Of a stretch of DNA of 64,000 nt, positions 1 to 9,166 are shown in pieces; position 1 is the first letter of the stretch, and every line of letters begins with the position of its first letter. The stretch is taken from positions 39,221 to 103,220 of the forward strand of contig NZ_BTPU01000036.1 in NCBI RefSeq assembly GCF_036985595.1. The letters are read 5' to 3'. Both the position numbers and the translations under genes were made by a program. Origin of the DNA: Vallitalea maricola. GTDB lineage: Bacteria > Bacillota > Clostridia > Lachnospirales > Vallitaleaceae. The notes under the pieces were generated by a model. That model made no database searches, was not told the origin of the DNA, and saw only the letters and a program-made list of their open reading frames with translations.

Positions 1-1932
1 TCATTAGTTATCTTAGGATTAGTTAAAGATACAATGATAAGCCAAGTAAAGAGTAATAATGCAAAATTAATTAATAGCATAAACGAAAATATAAATATGA
101 AATTAAAAGAAATAGAGAATACGTCAATGGTTATCATGAGCGATGATTCTCTTGTTAAGACAGTGTCCAAGAGCAAGGATGATTATGAAAACCTATTTGA
201 TATGTTAAAAGAAAGAGATTCGTTAATCAATGAGAAACTATTCTCTATACAGTATTCCAATACAAGCATTCAAAACATTATAATTGTTAAGAAAGATGAA
301 ACCATAGAATGTAGAGCTACTCATGGTAAGATATCAGAAGGTTTCTTTGATAGTGACATTTATAAAACGGTAAGTGAAGCTAGAGGCAGGGCGGTATGGT
401 TAAGCAATGTCTATGATAATCCAGAAAGCATTTATTTAATGAGGAAATTGACTAGAATATCAACTGCACATGAAATTGGTGTATTGATAATTGAAGTCAA
501 GAAATCATATCTAACAGAAGTCTTTGAAAATGCTGAGGATAAAACAGATGAATTCATTATCGATGAGAATGGAGTTATTGTATATAATGCTGACGCAGGG
601 AAGTTAGGACAACCTTTCGAAGAGTTTGAAGATATAACAAAAAGAATAAATGGAGAAGAGGAAGTAGTTAGTGACAATTTTAACCTCTATGGTAAGATGA
701 CTTCGTACATAAGATGTAGTAATAATTGGTTCTTTGTGGAACAAATATCTAATAAAGAATTTTTAGGAATTGTAGATGAAACTAAAAGTATAATTATATG
801 GCTTTGCCTTGGGATAAGTGTTCTTGCCATTATATTATCCAGCATAGTATCATTGAACATCAGTTATCCTATTAAATACATCAGAAATAAAATGAAATTA
901 GTAGAAGATGGTGACCTTACAGCGGTATCTAATATAAAAGGTAAATACGATATGGGTCAGTTATCTCATAGTTATAACATGATGCTGCAAAGTACTAAGA
1001 ACCTCATTAATAATAATAGAGATTTAACCAAGGTAGTATCAGATAATTCGGATCAGGTTGCAGAAATAGCTAGACATTCTGCTGCTGGTTCAAGAGAAGT
1101 TACTATAGCTGTTGAATCTGTTTCACAAGGTGCAATGGAACAAGCAAGAGATGCAGAAAAGGCAGCAAATATTGTTAAGAAGTTTATTGACAAGTTCAAT
1201 GAAACAGAAGATTACTTCAATAAAGTTGTTGAGGCTACGGAAGATACAAAAGAAACAAGTGTACAAGCTACAAATATAATTAAAGAATTGAATGATAGTA
1301 CATTAGATGCAACAAAATTATCTAATAATTTTAGAAAAGATATTTTAAGTTTAGTGGATAAATTCAAAGAGATATTAAATATAATTGGACTTATTGATGG
1401 AATCAGTGAACAATCAAATCTTCTTGCACTTAATGCAGCTATTGAAGCAGCGAGGGCAGGAGAAGCAGGAAAAGGATTCGCAGTTGTTGCTGATGAAGTA
1501 AGAAAGCTTGCTGTACAATCAAAAGATGCTGCAAAAGATATATCATTGATAGTTGGAAAAGTACATACTGCCACTAGCGAAACAGCAAAAATGATAGAAG
1601 AAGGCGGAAATATTTTTGTAAGACAGCAGGAAGCAGTTAATAAAACAGATGATGCATTTAGTATTATCGTTAAGAATATGGATCAAATAAAAATTAAAGT
1701 GGATCAAGTATTTGAAATGTTAGCAGGATTTGATGAAATCCAAGATGAGGCAATAACTTCCATAACTAGTATAGCATCTATAGCTCAAGAATCAGCAGCA
1801 GCCATAGAAGAAGTATTAGCTACTGGAGAAGAACAAACATCCTCAGCAGAACAGCTTGTTAATATGTCAGGTGATTTAGCTAAGGTTATTGAAGAGATGA
1901 ATAGCAGTCTAGATGAATTTAAAATAGATTAA
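1..1932 (+). CDS. methyl-accepting chemotaxis protein (5' end outside window)
   Basis: This is a membrane chemoreceptor that signals to CheA/CheW. The reading frame is open from base 1 and the first visible residues (SLVILGLVKD) look like the end of a first membrane helix, so the ATG at 34 is internal and the gene starts upstream. An extracellular Cache/PAS-like sensor region follows, then a second membrane helix encoded at about 790-870 and a HAMP-like segment. A long coiled-coil signalling domain ends the protein, with its hairpin tip visible as EQSNLLALNAAIEAARAGE. The ligand cannot be inferred. A strong terminator follows the stop. Family assignment is secure; the full length is unknown. 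Confidence 0.93.
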   Translation, partial: SLVILGLVKDTMISQVKSNNAKLINSINENINMKLKEIENTSMVIMSDDSLVKTVSKSKDDYENLFDMLKERDSLINEKLFSIQYSNTSIQNIIIVKKDETIECRATHGKISEGFFDSDIYKTVSEARGRAVWLSNVYDNPESIYLMRKLTRISTAHEIGVLIIEVKKSYLTEVFENAEDKTDEFIIDENGVIVYNADAGKLGQPFEEFEDITKRINGEEEVVSDNFNLYGKMTSYIRCSNNWFFVEQISNKEFLGIVDETKSIIIWLCLGISVLAIILSSIVSLNISYPIKYIRNKMKLVEDGDLTAVSNIKGKYDMGQLSHSYNMMLQSTKNLINNNRDLTKVVSDNSDQVAEIARHSAAGSREVTIAVESVSQGAMEQARDAEKAANIVKKFIDKFNETEDYFNKVVEATEDTKETSVQATNIIKELNDSTLDATKLSNNFRKDILSLVDKFKEILNIIGLIDGISEQSNLLALNAAIEAARAGEAGKGFAVVADEVRKLAVQSKDAAKDISLIVGKVHTATSETAKMIEEGGNIFVRQQEAVNKTDDAFSIIVKNMDQIKIKVDQVFEMLAGFDEIQDEAITSITSIASIAQESAAAIEEVLATGEEQTSSAEQLVNMSGDLAKVIEEMNSSLDEFKID

Positions 1933-1939
1933 CAAAAAT

Positions 1940-1965
1940 GGAGCCTTGTCTATGGCTCCTTTTTT
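1940..1965 (+). terminator. Rho-independent terminator after chemoreceptor gene
   Basis: GGAGCC (1940-1945) and GGCTCC (1954-1959) form a 6-bp GC-rich stem with an 8-base loop, followed directly by six T. It lies 8 bases after the chemoreceptor stop and separates it from dnaE. Confidence 0.9.
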
Positions 1966-2124
1966 GTATCATAATATTGTTCCTTTCCACATTATATGAT
2001 AAAATTAGTTAACATGAAATATTTATAAATATTATACATATTAGACTAATATAAACTGTTGATTGTAGATCAACCATGAGTATAGATTGTTAATTTATTT
2101 AGAGTAGTTAGGGTGTGATTTTAT

Positions 2125-5100
2125 ATGGTTGTACAAAATAAAATGAATTTTACACATCTCCATGTCCATACAGAATATAGCTTACTGGATGGCTCTAGTA
2201 AGATACAAGAACTTATAGCTAGAACAAAAGAATTAGGTATGGATAGTATAGCTATAACGGACCATGGTGTAATGTATGGTGTTATAGATTTTTACAGAGC
2301 TGCAAAAAGTGAAGGAATCAAGCCCATAATTGGTTGTGAAGTGTATGTAGCTGCTAGAAAAAGAACAGATAAAGACTCCCATCTTGATTCCACATTCTAT
2401 CATCTTGTTCTATTAGCCGAAAACCAAGTAGGATATAAAAATTTGATGAAGCTAGTATCAAAAGCTTTTGTAGAAGGTTTTTATTATAAACCAAGAATAG
2501 ATCTGGAAATACTTGAAAAGTATAGTGAAGGGATAATTGGAACAAGTGCCTGTCTAGGTGGACAAGTGCAGTCAGCTATATTAAATGTATCTTATGATAA
2601 GGCTAAAGAGATAGCACTTAGATATAATGAAATACTAGGACAAGGTAATTTTTATTTAGAATTACAAGATCATGGATACAAAGAGCAGAAACAGGTTAAT
2701 CAAGAGCTCATCAGACTTAGCAAAGAAACAGGAATACCTCTTATTGCAAGTAATGATGTCCATTATACTTTCAAAGAAGATAGTAAAGCACATGATATAT
2801 TGTTATGTATCCAAACTAACAAAAAAGTTAATGATGAAGATAGAATGAGGTATAAAGGCGGACAATTCTATTTGAAGTCTCCAGAAGAAATGTATGAACT
2901 GTTCCCTTATGCCAAGGAAGCCCTTCAAAATACATATGAGATAGCAAAAAGATGTAACGTTGAATTTGAATTCGGTAACACCAAATTACCAAAATTTGAT
3001 GTACCAAAAGAATATGATGCAAAATCTTATCTAAGAAAACTTTGTCAAGATGGTCTCATAACAAGATATAAAGAACCTTCCAAGGAATTACAGGAAAGGC
3101 TTGATTATGAGCTTTCAGTAATTGAACAAATGGGTTATGTAGATTATTTCTTGATAGTTTGGGATTTCATAAGATATGCAAAAGATAATGAAATTATGGT
3201 AGGTCCAGGTAGAGGATCAGCAGCTGGAAGTATTGTATCGTACACTCTAAGAATTACTGATATTGACCCTATCAAATATAATCTGATTTTTGAGAGATTC
3301 CTCAATCCAGAACGTGTCAGCATGCCTGATATTGATATTGACTTTTGTTATGAAAGAAGACAAGAGGTAATTGATTATGTTGTAGAAAAATATGGGGAAG
3401 AGAAAGTGGCTCAGATTATTACATTTGGTACAATGGCAGCTAGAGCAGTTATTAGAGATGTAGGTAGAGCACTTGACCTTCCATATGCACAAGTTGATAA
3501 AGTAGCTAAGATGATTCCATCAGAATTAGGAATCAATATTAAGAGAGCGCTGAAAATTAATAGTGAACTAAGTGATCTATATGAAGAAGATGAAGAAACC
3601 AAATACTTGATTGATATGTCTATGAGATTAGAAGGGTTGCCAAGACATAGTTCGACTCATGCAGCTGGTGTAGTTATATGTCAGGAACCTGTTATGGAAT
3701 ACGTACCTCTTAATGCTAATGATGGTGCTATTACAACCCAATTCACTATGACAACTCTAGAAGAATTAGGACTTCTAAAAATGGATTTCTTGGGACTTAG
3801 GACATTAACAGTAATCCAGAATGCCTTTAAACAGATAACTTATAGAGGAATTGATATAACTGTAGAAGATATAGATTATAATGACAAAGAAGTCTATGAA
3901 CTTATAGGTTCAGGAAAAACCGAAGGTATCTTCCAATTGGAAAGTGCCGGCATGAAAAGCTTTATGAAGGAGCTAAGACCTGAGAGTCTAGAAGATATTA
4001 TAGCTGGAATCTCTCTATATAGACCAGGTCCAATGGATTTCATACCAAAATACATAAAAGGTAAACATAATCCTGAAAAAATAGAATATACTTGTGCTGA
4101 ACTTGAACCTATCTTACAGCCTACATATGGTTGTATAGTATATCAAGAACAAGTTATGCAGATTGTTAGAGACCTAGCAGGATATACATTAGGCAGAAGT
4201 GACTTGGTTCGTAGAGCTATGTCTAAGAAAAAAGCCAAAGTCATGGAAAAAGAACGACAGAACTTTATCTATGGTAATGAAAAAGAAAATGTGAAAGGCT
4301 GTATCAATAACGGTATTCCTGAAAAAGTTGCGGGTAAAATCTTTGATGAAATGATTGACTTTGCAAAATACGCTTTTAATAAATCCCATGCAGCAGCTTA
4401 CGCTGTAGTAGCTTATCAAACAGCATGGTTAAAAAAATATTATCCTGTTGAATTTATGGCGGCATTACTTACCTCTGTTATGTATAATTCAGCCAAAGTA
4501 TCTGAATATATAGGAACTTGCAGGAATATGGGAATACAGTTACTCCCACCAGATGTCAATGAAGGATACGCAGACTTCTCAGTATCAGATGGCAAAATAA
4601 GATATGGGCTTGCAGCCATTAAAAATGTAGGGAAATCTGCCATAAAATCTCTTGTGGCTGAAAGAAAAGAAAATGGTGACTACATTAGTATAACTAATTT
4701 CTGCGAAAGATTAGCAGGTAATGACCTCAATAAAAGGATGATTGAGAGTTTAATAAAAGCTGGTGCTTTTGATTCATTAAAAGGAACAAGGAAACAATAT
4801 ATGCACTCATATAAAGCAATAATGGATGGCATAATCCAAACTAAAAAAAGAAGCATTGAAGGTCAAATCAATTTATTTGATTTTGCTACTGATGAAGAAA
4901 CAGGTAAGAATCAATTTGATGAGCAATTACCTGATGTTGGAGAGTTTCCAGAAGAAGCATTATTGGCTAATGAAAAAGAAGTGTTGGGAATATATCTAAG
5001 TGGTCATCCATTAGAAAAATACAAAGAAGAAATCAATAGCTTGACCAATGTACGCAGTAGTGATTTTGTTTATTCAGAAGATGAACAGGTAATCAGCAAG

Positions 5101-5604
5101 TTATATGATGGACAAGAAGTAGTCATAGGTGGAATGATTACATACAAGACAGTAAAATCAACAAGAAATAATAAAATGATGGCATTCATAACTCTAGAAG
5201 ATCTTTATGGAATGGTTGAAATCATAATATTCCCTAATGATTATGAGAAGAATAAGAACATAATAAATGAAGATGAAAAGATATTTGTAAAAGGTAGAGT
5301 AAGTATAGTTGATGAACAAGACTCAAAGATTATCCTTCAAAGGATAATACCTTTTGAAAATGTAAAAAACAATCTATATATCAAAGTCAAAGATTTCAAG
5401 ACCTACAAAGAATTATATGGGCAGATTGTTAAACCTATATCTGAATACAAAGGTGAAGATAAAGTAATTATATATCTAGAGAAAGAAAAAACAATTAAAA
5501 AATTACAAAATAACTATAACGTCAATATAAATAACGAATTATTGACAAAATTAAAATTGATTTTAGGGCAAGAATGTGTTAAGGTAAAGAGAATATTAAA
5601 TTAA
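2125..5604 (+). CDS. dnaE: DNA polymerase III alpha subunit, DnaE type
   Basis: Replicative DNA polymerase of the DnaE class, 1159 residues, the usual length. The N-terminal PHP domain starts at HLHVHTEYSLLDG. The palm carries PGRGSAAGS and PDIDIDF at residues 401-407, giving the metal-binding aspartates D402 and D404; a third acidic residue is probably D554 in KMDFLGL. A helix-hairpin-helix region and an OB fold occupy the last third. Gram-positive bacteria normally also have PolC, which is not in this window. The start at 2125 is preceded by GGGTGTG at 2111-2117; an in-frame ATG at 2143 is a possible alternative. pfkA follows after 56 bp with no terminator, so the two are probably cotranscribed, an arrangement also common in Bacillota. 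Confidence 0.97.
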   Translation: MVVQNKMNFTHLHVHTEYSLLDGSSKIQELIARTKELGMDSIAITDHGVMYGVIDFYRAAKSEGIKPIIGCEVYVAARKRTDKDSHLDSTFYHLVLLAENQVGYKNLMKLVSKAFVEGFYYKPRIDLEILEKYSEGIIGTSACLGGQVQSAILNVSYDKAKEIALRYNEILGQGNFYLELQDHGYKEQKQVNQELIRLSKETGIPLIASNDVHYTFKEDSKAHDILLCIQTNKKVNDEDRMRYKGGQFYLKSPEEMYELFPYAKEALQNTYEIAKRCNVEFEFGNTKLPKFDVPKEYDAKSYLRKLCQDGLITRYKEPSKELQERLDYELSVIEQMGYVDYFLIVWDFIRYAKDNEIMVGPGRGSAAGSIVSYTLRITDIDPIKYNLIFERFLNPERVSMPDIDIDFCYERRQEVIDYVVEKYGEEKVAQIITFGTMAARAVIRDVGRALDLPYAQVDKVAKMIPSELGINIKRALKINSELSDLYEEDEETKYLIDMSMRLEGLPRHSSTHAAGVVICQEPVMEYVPLNANDGAITTQFTMTTLEELGLLKMDFLGLRTLTVIQNAFKQITYRGIDITVEDIDYNDKEVYELIGSGKTEGIFQLESAGMKSFMKELRPESLEDIIAGISLYRPGPMDFIPKYIKGKHNPEKIEYTCAELEPILQPTYGCIVYQEQVMQIVRDLAGYTLGRSDLVRRAMSKKKAKVMEKERQNFIYGNEKENVKGCINNGIPEKVAGKIFDEMIDFAKYAFNKSHAAAYAVVAYQTAWLKKYYPVEFMAALLTSVMYNSAKVSEYIGTCRNMGIQLLPPDVNEGYADFSVSDGKIRYGLAAIKNVGKSAIKSLVAERKENGDYISITNFCERLAGNDLNKRMIESLIKAGAFDSLKGTRKQYMHSYKAIMDGIIQTKKRSIEGQINLFDFATDEETGKNQFDEQLPDVGEFPEEALLANEKEVLGIYLSGHPLEKYKEEINSLTNVRSSDFVYSEDEQVISKLYDGQEVVIGGMITYKTVKSTRNNKMMAFITLEDLYGMVEIIIFPNDYEKNKNIINEDEKIFVKGRVSIVDEQDSKIILQRIIPFENVKNNLYIKVKDFKTYKELYGQIVKPISEYKGEDKVIIYLEKEKTIKKLQNNYNVNINNELLTKLKLILGQECVKVKRILN

Positions 5605-5660
5605 AAAACTAATAAAAAATTAAATAAAACTTTAAATACATGTGACATGGAGGTAAATAT

Positions 5661-6638
5661 ATGGCTAAACAAATTAACACAATTGGAGTACTTACTAGTG
5701 GTGGAGATGCACCAGGAATGAATGCAACAATAAGAGCTGTTGTAAGGACTGCACTATCAAAAGGTAAAAAAGTTGTAGGTATAAAAAGAGGTTATAATGG
5801 ATTGATTTCTGGAGATATCCACGAAATGGGTTCAAAAGATGTATCAGACATCATTCAAAGAGGTGGAACAATACTTCATACAGCACGTTGTCTGGAATTC
5901 ATCAAACCTGAAGGACAAAAACGTGGAGCAGAGATGTGTAAAGTATTCGGTATTGATGGATTAGTAGTCATTGGTGGAGACGGTTCCTTCAAAGGAGCTG
6001 AAAAACTAGCAGGACTTGGAATCAATACTATCGGTGTACCAGGAACAATTGACTTGGATATCGCATGTACAGATTATACAATTGGTTTTGATACAGCCGT
6101 TAATACAGCGATGGAAGCAATAGACAAAGTAAGAGATACTTCTACTTCCCATGAAAGATGTTCAGTTGTTGAAGTTATGGGAAGAGATGCTGGATATATT
6201 GCATTATGGTGTGGAATCACTAATGGTGCAGAAGCAGTACTCTTACCAGAAAAGAAAAATATGTCCCAAGAAGAATTAATTAGAATGATAATAGAAAACA
6301 GAAACAAAGGTAAGAGACATAACTTAATCATTAATGCTGAAGGATCTTCCGAAGACTCAGTTAAACTAGCTAAGAAGATTGAAGAAGTAACAGGAATATC
6401 AACAAGAGCAACTATACTAGGTCACCTACAAAGAGGAGGAAGTCCTAGTGCTGTAGATAGAATGCATGCATCCATGATGGGTTCAATTGCAGTTGACTTA
6501 CTATGTGAAGGCAAAAGCAACAGAGTAGTAGCTTACAAAGAAGGCAAGTACCTAGATTATGATATCAACGAAGCATTAGAAATGCAAAAATCAATTAGCG
6601 AAAAAAGATACGATTTAAGTAAGATTCTATCAATATAA
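5661..6638 (+). CDS. pfkA: ATP-dependent 6-phosphofructokinase
   Basis: Phosphorylates fructose 6-phosphate to fructose 1,6-bisphosphate, the committed step of glycolysis, in the cytoplasm. It has 325 residues, typical of bacterial PfkA. The nucleotide loop GGDAPGMNA lies near residue 15. GGDGS (glycine at the position equivalent to E. coli 104) and PGTID (glycine at 124) point to ATP rather than pyrophosphate as donor. The catalytic motif reads GTIDLD (D131, D133) instead of the more usual GTIDND; I recall the leucine form in clostridial PfkAs. EVMGRDAGY is also present. A clear ribosome site, GGAGGT, is at 5649-5654. A terminator follows. Confidence 0.96.
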   Translation: MAKQINTIGVLTSGGDAPGMNATIRAVVRTALSKGKKVVGIKRGYNGLISGDIHEMGSKDVSDIIQRGGTILHTARCLEFIKPEGQKRGAEMCKVFGIDGLVVIGGDGSFKGAEKLAGLGINTIGVPGTIDLDIACTDYTIGFDTAVNTAMEAIDKVRDTSTSHERCSVVEVMGRDAGYIALWCGITNGAEAVLLPEKKNMSQEELIRMIIENRNKGKRHNLIINAEGSSEDSVKLAKKIEEVTGISTRATILGHLQRGGSPSAVDRMHASMMGSIAVDLLCEGKSNRVVAYKEGKYLDYDINEALEMQKSISEKRYDLSKILSI

Positions 6639-6664
6639 AATATAAATAATATACAGAAACATCT

Positions 6665-6693
6665 AAGCAGAGAATTTATTTCTCTGCTTTTTT
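6665..6693 (+). terminator. terminator after pfkA
   Basis: AGCAGAGAA (6666-6674) pairs with TTCTCTGCT (6680-6688) around a 5-base loop, followed by a T run to 6693. It closes the dnaE-pfkA unit. Confidence 0.92.
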
Positions 6694-6850
6694 ATGAAAA
6701 TGATACTTTTTAAAAAACATTTTAATATATGTAAAGGAATTATTCTAACGACTGCGTTATATAAGGTAAACTATCAATATATGTTTTGTAATGTATGAGC
6801 CGATTATTTTTTGCATTAGTATTTATTGAGAATTTTATTACAAAATTATA

Positions 6851-6879
6851 TTGACATTTATAGCGATTTGTTGTAAATT
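6851..6879 (+). promoter_or_regulatory. predicted promoter of the LacI-family gene
   Basis: TTGACA (6851-6856) and TAAATT (6874-6879) are separated by 17 bp. The expected transcription start near 6886 falls inside the first inverted repeat, which fits repression by the encoded regulator. Confidence 0.65.
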
Positions 6880-6882
6880 AAA

Positions 6883-6896
6883 TGTAACGGATTACA
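6883..6896. promoter_or_regulatory. putative LacI-family operator O1
   Basis: TGTAA-CGGA-TTACA is a perfect inverted repeat with a 4-bp centre, the 14-bp layout typical of LacI/GalR operators. It overlaps the predicted start of transcription. It differs from the CcpA cre consensus at one constrained position. The same half-sites recur 57 bp downstream. Confidence 0.6.
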
Positions 6897-6939
6897 TAAG
6901 ACTTTACACAAGGTTACATCTTATAAAATATATAATATA

Positions 6940-6953
6940 TGTAAACAATTACA
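6940..6953. promoter_or_regulatory. putative LacI-family operator O2
   Basis: TGTAA-ACAA-TTACA has the same half-sites and spacing as O1, 57 bp away, and sits just before the ribosome site of the regulator gene. Two identical-architecture sites in one leader argue for autoregulation. Confidence 0.6.
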
Positions 6954-6974
6954 ATGATTATTAGGAGGTTAGAT

Positions 6975-7973
6975 ATGCCAACTATACAAGAGGTGGCTAA
7001 AAAAGCAGGAGTATCTGTGGCTACAGTTTCTAGAGTATTGAATGATAATGGACCAGTCTCATCCAATACTAGAAAAAAAGTTCAAGCAGTAATTGACGAA
7101 CTTAACTACCAACCTAATCTATTAGGAAGAAACCTAAGAAGATCAGAGACTAGAATGATATTAGTATTACTACAAAATATTTCCAATCCATTTTATTCTA
7201 AGATAGTAAAAGGTATGGAAGATACAGCTCATGAAAATGGCTATAATGTATTGATCTGTAACACTAATACAGATATCGATCTGGAAAGCATATATTTGGA
7301 TTTCCTTAAAAACAAGCTGGTAGATGGAGTTATCTTCACTTGTACTGCCATGGTTACCGCAGAATTCAATAAATTAGCTAAAAACTATCCTGTTGTATTA
7401 TGTAATGAGTATAATAAGGACATAAAAGCTCCTATTGTAACTATTGATAATGAAATTGCAGGTTATGAAGCAACATCTCATCTTATAAAGCTGGGACATA
7501 AAAAGATTGGAATGATATCCGTTAATAATGTAGGCTCATCATATGATAGAATGAAAGGTTATATGAGAGCTATTGAAGAAGCAGGTTTAGAAGTTAACGA
7601 TGATTACATTGTTTATCATACATTTTCATATAAAGGTGGAATGAGAGGAATCAAACAATTATTTGAATTAGATGACCCACCTACAGCTGTATTTTGTATA
7701 TCAGACTTAATAGCAGTGGGAGCCATTAAAGAATTGAAGAGTAAGGGACTTAGAGTTCCTAATGATGTAGCGATAGTAGGATTTGACAATAATAGTATTG
7801 CACCTATGTATGATCCATCTATCACTACTATTGCTCAGCCTAGATATGATATTGGTAAAAAAACAATGGAAATCATGTTGCAAAGGATTAAAGGTAGTGG
7901 AAATAATAATTATATAGTAAAACTAGAGCATGATCTTATTATTAGAGAATCAACATTACCGTCAATTGATTAA
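6975..7973 (+). CDS. LacI-family transcriptional regulator
   Basis: DNA-binding repressor of the LacI/GalR family, 332 residues. The N-terminal helix-turn-helix reads TIQEVAKKAGVSVATVSRVL, followed by a hinge and a periplasmic-binding-protein-like sugar sensor domain. An ATG at 6954 is in frame, but the ribosome site AGGAGGTTAG (6963-6972) lies just before 6975, and the family N-terminus starts exactly there. It heads a row of three metabolic genes on the same strand (gap 79 bp), so it probably controls them and itself through the two upstream inverted repeats. The effector is unknown, probably the substrate of the Gfo/Idh enzymes. The sequence is not close enough to CcpA to call it that. Confidence 0.92.
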   Translation: MPTIQEVAKKAGVSVATVSRVLNDNGPVSSNTRKKVQAVIDELNYQPNLLGRNLRRSETRMILVLLQNISNPFYSKIVKGMEDTAHENGYNVLICNTNTDIDLESIYLDFLKNKLVDGVIFTCTAMVTAEFNKLAKNYPVVLCNEYNKDIKAPIVTIDNEIAGYEATSHLIKLGHKKIGMISVNNVGSSYDRMKGYMRAIEEAGLEVNDDYIVYHTFSYKGGMRGIKQLFELDDPPTAVFCISDLIAVGAIKELKSKGLRVPNDVAIVGFDNNSIAPMYDPSITTIAQPRYDIGKKTMEIMLQRIKGSGNNNYIVKLEHDLIIRESTLPSID

Positions 7974-8052
7974 TAAGTTTATCAATATAATAAAACACTA
8001 ACCATGCTGTTGAAGATAAAATAATATTAAATATATTTTAGGAGGAATTATG

Positions 8053-9135
8053 ATGAGTGACAAATTAAAAGCAGGAATTATAGGGTGTGGAGGTATAGCT
8101 AATGGAAAGCATATGCCAAGTATCAAAAAAGTAGAACAAATTGAAATGGTTGCTTTTTGTGACATTATTGAAGAAAGAGCAATAGAAGCAAGCAAAAAAT
8201 TTGGAACTGAAAATGCAAAATACTATACAGACTATAAGAAAATGTTATCAGATAATAATTTAGATGTAGTATATGTTTGTACTCCTAATAGAGAACATAG
8301 TTTCATTACAATCGATGCTCTTGAAGCAGGATGTCATGTTATGTGTGAAAAACCAATGGCTAAGACAGTAAAAGAAGCAGAAGAAATGTTAGAGGCTGCT
8401 AAGAGAACAGGCAAAAAACTAACAATAGGTTATCAAAATAGATTTAGAGCAGATTCACAGTACCTAAAGAAATCTTGTGAAAGAGGAGATCTTGGTGATG
8501 TGTATTTTGCTAAAGCTCACGCTATCAGAAGAAGAGCAGTACCAACTTGGGGAGTATTCCTTAACGAAGAAGAACAAGGCGGAGGTCCATTAATTGATAT
8601 TGGAACACACGCTCTTGACTTAACATTATGGTGTATGGACAACTATAAGCCAAAAAGAGTTGTAGGTACTACATATAAGAAATTAGGCGATCAAAAAGAT
8701 ACAGGTAATGCTTGGGGAGACTGGAACCAAGATGAATTTACAGTAGAAGATTCTGCTTTTGGATTTGTTACTATGGAAAATGGTGCAACTATAATATTAG
8801 AATCAAGCTGGGCATTGAATACTCTTGAAACAGGTGAAGCTAAGACAACTCTTTGTGGAACAAAAGCAGGAGCTGATATGAAAGACGGACTTAGAATCAA
8901 TGGAGCTGATCTTGGTAAATTATATGTGAAGAAACCTGGACTTAGTGCTGATGGAGTTGATTTCTATGAAGGTGACAGCAATAATCCAGCAGAAGTGGAA
9001 GCAAAAAGTTTTGTTGACTGTATAATCAATGATACAGAACCAGTAGTAAAACCAGAGCAGGCTCTAGTAGTTACTAAGATATTAGAAGCAATCTATAAAT
9101 CAGCAGAATTAGGAAAAGAAATTATATTAGACTAA
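8053..9135 (+). CDS. Gfo/Idh/MocA family NAD(P)-dependent oxidoreductase
   Basis: Predicted NAD(P)-dependent dehydrogenase acting on a sugar, sugar acid or cyclitol. The Rossmann motif GIIGCGGIANGKHMP is at the N-terminus. The conserved CEKPMAKT segment carries the family lysine, and a C-terminal alpha/beta domain includes GGGPLIDIGTHALDL with the family D and H. Two adjacent ATGs (8050, 8053) follow GGAGG at 8041-8045; 8053 has the better spacing of 7. A TIM-barrel isomerase/epimerase and a second Gfo/Idh protein follow, a set seen in inositol, ketosugar and glycoside-oxidising pathways. The exact substrate cannot be read from sequence. Confidence 0.92.
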   Translation: MSDKLKAGIIGCGGIANGKHMPSIKKVEQIEMVAFCDIIEERAIEASKKFGTENAKYYTDYKKMLSDNNLDVVYVCTPNREHSFITIDALEAGCHVMCEKPMAKTVKEAEEMLEAAKRTGKKLTIGYQNRFRADSQYLKKSCERGDLGDVYFAKAHAIRRRAVPTWGVFLNEEEQGGGPLIDIGTHALDLTLWCMDNYKPKRVVGTTYKKLGDQKDTGNAWGDWNQDEFTVEDSAFGFVTMENGATIILESSWALNTLETGEAKTTLCGTKAGADMKDGLRINGADLGKLYVKKPGLSADGVDFYEGDSNNPAEVEAKSFVDCIINDTEPVVKPEQALVVTKILEAIYKSAELGKEIILD

Positions 9136-9166
9136 TAGTAATAGAGTACGAAAGGAGTAAATAAAT

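Larger units (their letters stand above)
6639..6974. other. intergenic region between pfkA and the LacI-type regulator
   Basis: This 336-bp gap holds the pfkA terminator at its start and the promoter with two operator-like inverted repeats at its end. Bases 6700-6845 show nothing I can assign. Confidence 0.7.

Noticed and set aside
6883..6953. CcpA cre sites
   Set aside because: Each site misses a constrained central base of cre, and the two share identical half-sites next to a local LacI-family gene, which is the simpler explanation.
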